Positions 23,370 to 27,563 of a DNA stretch of 27,563 nucleotides are shown piece by piece. The position numbers were made by a program, and so were the translations under genes. The stretch is taken from positions 1 to 27,563 of the forward strand of contig CAYOEJ010000022.1 in the NCBI GenBank assembly GCA_964403015.1, given 5' to 3'. Positions within the stretch are counted from its first letter, which is position 1. Each line of letters starts with the position of its first letter. The notes below the pieces were generated by a model. That model was given only the letters and a program-made list of their open reading frames with translations. It did not search any database and was not told where the DNA came from. Source of the DNA: CAYOEJ01 sp964403015. Lineage in GTDB: Bacteria; Actinomycetota; Actinomycetes; Actinomycetales; Actinomycetaceae.

Positions 23370-24018
23370 GCAAACTCACGAATCTAACCCGCCAGCGGGC
23401 GCTCGGCTGATTCTTGCCACGCATAATCCGCACAAGCTTCAAGAGCTGCGGCAGATTCTTGACCCCTTCATTCCCGGTCTTGATCCGAACGCCATTATTT
23501 CGGCCTCTGACCTCGATCTCGCCGAACCCATCGAAGACGAAATCACTTTCTCCGGCAATGCACTGTTGAAAGCGCGTTTCGTTGCTCGCTCGACTGGCAT
23601 TCCGGCAGTCGCTGATGACTCGGGGTTGTGCGTGGATGCCATGGGAGGAGCTCCCGGAGTTTTCTCGGCGCGGTGGTGCGGCAGGCACGGCGATGATCAA
23701 GCGAACCTTCAGCTACTTCTTGCCCAGATGGAAGACGTGCCGGACGATTACAGGTCGGCGAACTTCACCTGCGCTGCGGCGCTGGTTCATCCCGACGGTC
23801 GCGAGTGGACGCTAGAGGGCAAAATGTTTGGCACCCTGCGGCGCGAGCCAGTTGGCGAAAATGGTTTTGGGTACGACCCGATCTTTGAGCCCGAAGGCTA
23901 CTCGGTCACGAGCGCTGAACTTTCCCCAGAAGAGAAAAACAAGATCTCGCATCGTGCTCAAGCATTTGATGCGATCGCACCCGTGATCGCTGACGTCATT
24001 GCCGGGGACCGCCGCTAG
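23362..24018 (+). CDS. rdgB: XTP/dITP diphosphatase (RdgB/HAM1 family)
   Basis: The 218-residue enzyme hydrolyses dITP, ITP and XTP to monophosphates, keeping deaminated purines out of DNA and RNA. The family signature LATHNPHKLQEL is at 18-29. It is followed by VADDSGLCVDAMGGAPGVFSARW, then GFGYDPIFEPEG and the C-terminal SHRAQAF motif. The length is slightly above the usual 195-205 because of a polar N-terminal extension of about 13 residues. The ATG at 23362 overlaps the rph stop by 8 bases, a coupling common in actinobacteria (Rv1340-Rv1341). Confidence 0.96.
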   Translation: MTEQTHESNPPAGARLILATHNPHKLQELRQILDPFIPGLDPNAIISASDLDLAEPIEDEITFSGNALLKARFVARSTGIPAVADDSGLCVDAMGGAPGVFSARWCGRHGDDQANLQLLLAQMEDVPDDYRSANFTCAAALVHPDGREWTLEGKMFGTLRREPVGENGFGYDPIFEPEGYSVTSAELSPEEKNKISHRAQAFDAIAPVIADVIAGDRR

Positions 24019-24059
24019 AGCTGCGGATGGCGCGATGGTGGTCGCGAGGGTTGGCGGGC

Positions 24060-24590
24060 TTAGACCCAGCCGAGGTGGGCGAGAGCCTGCTTGATGAGTG
24101 CGACCTGGCTCGGGATGATTTCCGAAAGAAGCTCGGGAGTTCGCATCTCACCTGGTGTGAACCAGCTGATCTCGAGCGCGTCTCTGCTTGGACTGCAGTC
24201 ACCGGCCATGGGGACAACAAAGGCCAGCGACACGGCGTGCTGGCGCGGGTCGTGCCAGCCTTCTCCCGGCGTCGGGAAATACTCTCCCACCGTAAACGGA
24301 ATGTTCGTGGGCGGCAGTTGAGGCAACGCCATCTGGCCGAGGTCTTTGGCGATGTGGCGCTCGAGCGCGTCATGAATCGATTCGTGGTAGAGCACCCGTC
24401 CCGAAACGATGGAACGCGAGATGCCGTCGTCGTGAGCGCACAAAAGCAATCCGATTGCCTCGACGCGGCCGTGGTCGTCGAGCCTGACGGGCACGACGTC
24501 AACATACAACATCGGCACTTTTCGCCGGACGAACTCAAGTTCCTCGGGCGATAGCCAAGGTCCCATATCTCCTGATGCAATATCGCTCAT
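24060..24590 (-). CDS. NUDIX-like protein (DUF4916 type) with degenerate Nudix box
   Basis: From ATG 24590 the protein has 176 residues and resembles the actinobacterial DUF4916/NUDIX family. It begins GDMGPWLSPEELEFVRRKVPMLYVDVVPVR and has the long middle section TVGEYFPTPGEGWHDPRQHAVSLAFVVPM. The Nudix box is recognisable (Gly64, x5, Glu70, x7, Arg78) but the metal-binding Glu positions are changed: RHIAKDLG replaces REUxEExG, with His79, Lys82 and Asp83. Classical Nudix pyrophosphatase activity is therefore doubtful; a ligand-binding or altered catalytic role is possible. A longer frame reaching 24779 exists, but its Lys/Arg/Ala-rich N-terminus lies over repeats and lacks similarity. It is convergent with rdgB. 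Confidence 0.82.
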   Translation of the reverse strand: MSDIASGDMGPWLSPEELEFVRRKVPMLYVDVVPVRLDDHGRVEAIGLLLCAHDDGISRSIVSGRVLYHESIHDALERHIAKDLGQMALPQLPPTNIPFTVGEYFPTPGEGWHDPRQHAVSLAFVVPMAGDCSPSRDALEISWFTPGEMRTPELLSEIIPSQVALIKQALAHLGWV

Positions 24591-24668
24591 GATTTCGATT
24601 GTGCCAGCGTCTGTCGCTAACGTGCGACTACTCGGCACTCTTTTGGCCGCTGGTGAACGGCGCCTTCG

Positions 24669-24728
24669 CCGCTTCAAAAGCGCTGAGGCTGCGTTTGTCG
24701 CGGGCGGGAAGGGCCGCTTCAAAAGCGC
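24669..24728. repeat. Two 15-bp direct repeats with internal dyad symmetry
   Basis: ccgcttcaaaagcgc occurs at 24669-24683 and again at 24714-24728, with 45 bp between starts. Each contains the short dyad CGCTT-CAA-AAGCG. They lie in the 167-bp divergent region between the NUDIX gene and the membrane-protein gene, so they could be paired operator sites or copies of a short dispersed repeat. Confidence 0.6.
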
Positions 24729-24757
24729 CGCGGTCGCGATTGTGGCAAGGTTGAGGG

Positions 24758-25035
24758 GTGAAAAGATATGAGGCGCCACTGTTGCTGGTTTGTGTAGTTT
24801 TTGCCGTGATCATGGCGGTCATCGGCTGGTGGACAATCGCGCGCGTGAACTTTGATTCGGTTGCGGTGATTTCCGGCGTGGCTGCTACTGCGGCGACGAT
24901 CCTCGCTATCTGGGCATGGCGTCGCGGCTCGGCCTATCTCGTTGCCGGTGGAACGCTAGGAGCCGGACTCCTATTTCCGACGACGGCCGGCATCGTTCCG
25001 ATGATCATCGGTTTCGTGCTCTTTATGCTCGTTGT
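24758..25035 (+). CDS. Small membrane protein, cut off by assembly gap
   Basis: From GTG 24758 the frame encodes 92 residues before the gap. It starts MKRYEAPLLLVCVVFAVIMAVIGWW, a positively charged start followed by a membrane span. Further hydrophobic segments lie at about 34-53, 58-77 and 80-92. No family is recognised. The C-terminus is unknown because it enters 100 N; about 70 bases beyond the gap the tRNA region begins, so little more may be missing unless the gap is larger than 100 bases. GAGGG directly before the GTG is very close for a ribosome binding site, so the start is uncertain. Confidence 0.6.
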
Positions 25036-25135
25036 NNNNNNNNNNNNNNNNNNNNNNNNNNNNNNNNNNNNNNNNNNNNNNNNNNNNNNNNNNNNNNNNN
25101 NNNNNNNNNNNNNNNNNNNNNNNNNNNNNNNNNNN
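25036..25135. other. Assembly gap (100 N)
   Basis: Exactly 100 undetermined bases truncating the membrane-protein gene. As with the first gap, the size is probably a placeholder. Confidence 0.98.
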
Positions 25136-25174
25136 ACCGGCGTCGTCCAACTTTCATTCAAAAGTGTAGGCGGG

Positions 25175-25203
25175 TATGCTGAATCGGTACCGAATCAGGT
25201 ACC
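25175..25203 (+). promoter_or_regulatory. Candidate tRNA-Leu promoter -10 and 5' leader hairpin
   Basis: TATGCT (25175-25180) is a plausible -10 placed about 25 bp before the mature tRNA. In the predicted leader, GGTACC (25186-25191) and GGTACC (25198-25203) can pair around GAATCA, leaving 2 bases before the mature 5' end. This could influence RNase P processing; function is inferred. Confidence 0.4.
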
Positions 25204-25205
25204 TC

Positions 25206-25290
25206 GCGCGAGTGGCGGAATTGGCAGACGCGCCAGATTTAGGTTCTGGTGCCTTCGGGTGTGAGGGTTCAAGTCCCTCCTCGCGCACCA
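25206..25290 (+). tRNA. tRNA-Leu (anticodon UAG)
   Basis: The 85-nt cloverleaf is complete. The acceptor GCGCGAG pairs with CTCGCGC, followed by an encoded CCA after discriminator A. The D-arm region reads TGGCGGAATTGGCAGACGC. The anticodon stem CCAGA/TCTGG encloses TTTAGGT, with anticodon TAG at 25240-25242. A long class II variable arm (TGCC TTC GGGTGT) and T-arm GAGGG-TTCAAGT-CCCTC complete it. It reads CUA and, by wobble, other CUN leucine codons. Confidence 0.97.
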
Positions 25291-25309
25291 CAGAATTTCG
25301 AGGTCGTCA

Positions 25310-25669
25310 ATGAACAGCACGGACCGCATTTACAAGCTGACCATTTCGCAGGTCTACCCCCTTTACGTCGCAAAGGTTGAGCGCAAGGGACGAACCAAGG
25401 CCGACGTTGACGCGGTGACGCGATGGCTCACCGGTTTCGACGACGCCGGGATCCAAGAGCAGATCGACGCCGGGGCAACGTTTCCAGAGTTTTTTGCTGC
25501 CGCGCCCAAGATGAACTCCCAAGCCGATCGCGTGCGCGGAGTGATCTGCGGTGTTCGGGTGGAAGATCTTGAGGATCCGGTCGTCCAAAATATGCGCCGA
25601 CTCGACAAGTTGGTCGACGAGGTCGCCAAGGGCAAGGCAATGGAGAAGATTCTCAATCGGCCCGAGTGA
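25310..25669 (+). CDS. DUF2200 domain-containing protein
   Basis: The 119-residue protein matches DUF2200: DRIYKLTISQVYPLYVAKVERKGRTKADVDAVTRWLTGF at the N-terminus, then IDAGATFPEFFAAAPKMN, VRGVICGVRVEDLEDPVVQNMRRLDKLVDEVAKGKAMEKIL. It is soluble, mixed alpha/beta and fairly charged. The role is unknown. It starts 19 bases after the tRNA with a GAGG ribosome binding site about 7 bases before the ATG, so it may be cotranscribed with the tRNA. It precedes the ABC exporter on the same strand, but that gene seems to have its own promoter. Confidence 0.87.
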   Translation: MNSTDRIYKLTISQVYPLYVAKVERKGRTKADVDAVTRWLTGFDDAGIQEQIDAGATFPEFFAAAPKMNSQADRVRGVICGVRVEDLEDPVVQNMRRLDKLVDEVAKGKAMEKILNRPE

Positions 25670-25704
25670 ACCCGGCTGACTCGCTCACATCACGGAGCAC
25701 GGCG

Positions 25705-25733
25705 CTGAAAGTCCTTGGCCAGAGGACTAGGCT
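25705..25733 (+). promoter_or_regulatory. Leaderless promoter of the ABC transporter gene
   Basis: CTGAAA (25705-25710), a 17-bp spacer, TAGGCT (25728-25733), then 6 bases to the GTG at 25740. The spacing is identical to that before the other leaderless genes and supports GTG 25740 as the start. Confidence 0.55.
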
Positions 25734-25739
25734 GGCGAC

Positions 25740-27545
25740 GTGAAGTCTCTTATGCGAATCGTGCGGTTTACTCGTCGGCTCTACCCGCTTTACGGGTTGA
25801 TTGTTCTATGTTCGATCGTGACGTCGGCGGCGGCCCTCGTCATCCCGTTCCTCTTTGGGCGTGCGACCGATGTGGTCACCGGCGCGATCAGTGGTGAGCG
25901 GGGAGTTGACAGTGCGGTAGTGACAGTCATCTGGCTGGCTTTTGCCGTGCTCATTGCCGAGCTCACGAGCACGATCGTGTCGAATATTGGCGGGTACTAC
26001 GGCGACGTCATGTCGAACCGCATGCGTACGATCCTCTCGGTGCGCTACTACGAAAAGCTCCTCGGGCTCCCACAACGCTGGTTTGATAAGGAACTGACGG
26101 GCACCGTCGTCGCCAGACTCAACCGCTCGATCACCGAGGTCACGAGCTTTGCGAAGATGTTCTCCAACTCCTTTGCTTCTCTTTTGATTACGACGCTCGC
26201 GGTCCTTGTCATTTCAGCATGGTACGCGTGGCCGCTCACGCTTCTGCTGCTCATTGTGTTCCCGCTGTACGTGTGGCTCACTGCCCTGACGTCGAAGAAG
26301 TGGCAGCGTCTAGAAGGTGAGAAGAACGAGCTAGTGGATGTGGCATCCGGGCGATTTGCAGAGGTTGTTGGCCAGATTCGCGTGGTCAAGAGCTTCGTTC
26401 ACGAGCGACGCGAGCTCAATCAGTTCTCTGATCGCTTCCACGGCACCGATGCCATTACGCGCGCCCAGTCTCACCACTGGCACAAGATGGATATCGCGCG
26501 GCGTGCGGTTCTGAACGTGGTGTTCTTCGGCATTTACGTCATCATTTTTGTTTACACCGTGCGCGGAGACTTCACTATTGGCGACATGGTGCTACTCATC
26601 CAGCTCATGACGATGGCCCGCCAGCCGGTGCAGAACATGAGCTTCGTGATTGATACGGCGCAGCGCGCGATCGCCGGATCCAAGGACTATTTCCGGGTGA
26701 TGGATACCGAGGTTGATCCTCGCGTGGCACAGTCGCTGGCGGGTTCCCAATTCGCAGAAAAATTTGAGCCGGTTGCTGGTGAACCAATGGTTGAGTTCAA
26801 TTCGGTGAACTTCGCTTACGAAGGCGACGACGACGTTTTACACGGCGTCTCATTCGACATTCAAGAAGGGGAGAAGGTTGCGCTGGTTGGCGAGTCTGGC
26901 GGTGGTAAGTCCACTATCGTTAACGCTCTTCTCGGTCTGTATGAGACCCACGGCGGCGAGGTTCGAGTGGGTGGCCACGACGTGGCGACAATGGATCTGG
27001 CGACGCTTCGGCACAGCATCGGCGTCGTGTTCCAAGACGCCTCGTTGTTCTCAGGCACGATCCGCGAAAACATTGCATACGGCAGGCCAGATGTCACCGA
27101 CGAGGAAGTGCGCAGCGCTGCACAGCGGGCCAATGCTGCAAAGTTCATTGAACAGTTCCCAGACGGCTACGACACGGTGATTGGTGAGCGCGGGCTCCGG
27201 CTTTCGGGCGGTCAGCGCCAGCGTGTGGCCGTGGCGCGGGCGATCCTTAAAGACGCCCCGATCCTCGTGCTTGATGAAGCCACGAGTGCTTTGGACACGA
27301 AGGCGGAGCGCCAGGTTCAGGCGGGACTCGATGAGCTCATGCGTGGGCGCACCTCGCTCATCATTGCCCACAGACTTTCCACCATCGCCGGGGTCGATCG
27401 AATCGTGACGCTCCGCGATGGCTACGTAGACGAAATCGGTACTCCGATGGAACTTGCAAAGTCCGGAGGAATCTACGCTGAGCTCCTTGAACTTCAAAAC
27501 GCGGGAGCGCGCAAGCAGCTAGCGAAGTTCGATATTACGGGCTAA
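25740..27545 (+). CDS. ABC transporter, fused permease and ATP-binding exporter half
   Basis: The 601-residue protein is a type IV (MsbA/LmrA-like) ABC exporter half-transporter that works as a dimer in the cytoplasmic membrane. Six hydrophobic segments lie at about 17-39, 58-82, 137-160, 164-182, 257-272 and 280-292. The nucleotide-binding domain spans about 350-590: Walker A GESGGGKS at 384-391, Q-loop FQD at 431-433, signature LSGGQ at 488-492, Walker B ILVLDE at 508-513 and the switch His544 (IIAHRLST). All catalytic residues are intact, so a homodimer is feasible. The substrate (lipid, drug or peptide) cannot be told. The gene ends 18 bases before the window edge, so a partner half-transporter downstream would not be visible. 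Confidence 0.93.
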   Translation: MKSLMRIVRFTRRLYPLYGLIVLCSIVTSAAALVIPFLFGRATDVVTGAISGERGVDSAVVTVIWLAFAVLIAELTSTIVSNIGGYYGDVMSNRMRTILSVRYYEKLLGLPQRWFDKELTGTVVARLNRSITEVTSFAKMFSNSFASLLITTLAVLVISAWYAWPLTLLLLIVFPLYVWLTALTSKKWQRLEGEKNELVDVASGRFAEVVGQIRVVKSFVHERRELNQFSDRFHGTDAITRAQSHHWHKMDIARRAVLNVVFFGIYVIIFVYTVRGDFTIGDMVLLIQLMTMARQPVQNMSFVIDTAQRAIAGSKDYFRVMDTEVDPRVAQSLAGSQFAEKFEPVAGEPMVEFNSVNFAYEGDDDVLHGVSFDIQEGEKVALVGESGGGKSTIVNALLGLYETHGGEVRVGGHDVATMDLATLRHSIGVVFQDASLFSGTIRENIAYGRPDVTDEEVRSAAQRANAAKFIEQFPDGYDTVIGERGLRLSGGQRQRVAVARAILKDAPILVLDEATSALDTKAERQVQAGLDELMRGRTSLIIAHRLSTIAGVDRIVTLRDGYVDEIGTPMELAKSGGIYAELLELQNAGARKQLAKFDITG

Positions 27546-27563
27546 GCGTCAGCTCTTTTCTTC

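Noticed and set aside
24591..24779. N-terminal extension of the NUDIX protein by 63 residues
   Set aside because: The extension is Lys/Arg/Ala-rich, overlaps the repeats, and ALLKR recurs only because the DNA repeats; family similarity begins at the internal ATG 24590.
1..27563. Defence system, CRISPR array, prophage or transposon
   Set aside because: No regularly spaced repeats, integrase, transposase, toxin-antitoxin pair or phage structural motif was found; the SF2 helicase sits in a conserved actinobacterial setting rather than a defence island.

Overview
The window looks like a chromosomal segment of a high-GC Gram-positive bacterium, most likely in the Actinomycetaceae (Trueperella, Arcanobacterium or Actinomyces type). 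The family assignment is inference. It rests on moderately high GC, on actinobacterial families (DUF2017, DUF3039, DUF4916-type NUDIX) and on the order pncB / clpS-DUF2017-murI-phosphodiesterase-rph-rdgB, a shortened form of the Mycobacterium tuberculosis Rv1330c-Rv1341 region. Two runs of exactly 100 N (22504-22603 and 25036-25135) show that this is a draft scaffold.

Layout. 1-4050: an S9 prolyl-oligopeptidase-type peptidase (minus strand) diverges from a tandem PhnB/VOC-like protein, followed by an SRPBCC protein with no credible start codon and a DUF1801 protein. 4050-7270: a SulP anion transporter with a C-terminal STAS domain, preceded by a strong leader hairpin, faces an AI-2E family membrane protein. 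7469-11906: a compact PEP-dependent dihydroxyacetone kinase system. One gene is a DhaK-DhaL fusion; the other joins DhaM, HPr and a complete Enzyme I. 11921-12742: a decayed D-hexose-6-phosphate mutarotase gene (in-frame TAG, no start codon). 12844-14412: an AspT/YidE-type exchanger with RCK_C domains. 14608-14889: an HU protein with a clear terminator. 15041-17178: a DUF3039 protein overlapping a DEAD/DEAH helicase by one base. 17281-19615 (minus strand): nicotinate phosphoribosyltransferase and an acyltransferase-3 protein. 19703-24018: clpS, DUF2017, murI, an MBL-fold phosphodiesterase, rph and rdgB, mostly tightly spaced or overlapping. 24060-27545: a degenerate NUDIX protein (minus strand), a small membrane protein cut by the second gap, tRNA-Leu(UAG), a DUF2200 protein and an ABC exporter.

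How the genes work together. The two dha genes together hold every phosphotransfer site needed to carry phosphate from PEP to dihydroxyacetone. The clpS-to-rdgB block groups protein quality control, cell-wall precursor supply, second-messenger turnover, RNA 3'-end processing and nucleotide-pool cleaning. Seven genes have a TANNNT -10 hexamer exactly 6 bp before the start codon, which indicates leaderless mRNAs.

I saw no insertion sequence, CRISPR array, phage module or obvious defence system. The most notable signals are the leaderless promoter series, the self-contained DHA phosphorelay, the two broken or start-less genes, the SulP leader hairpin and the uncharacterised DUF3039-helicase pair.
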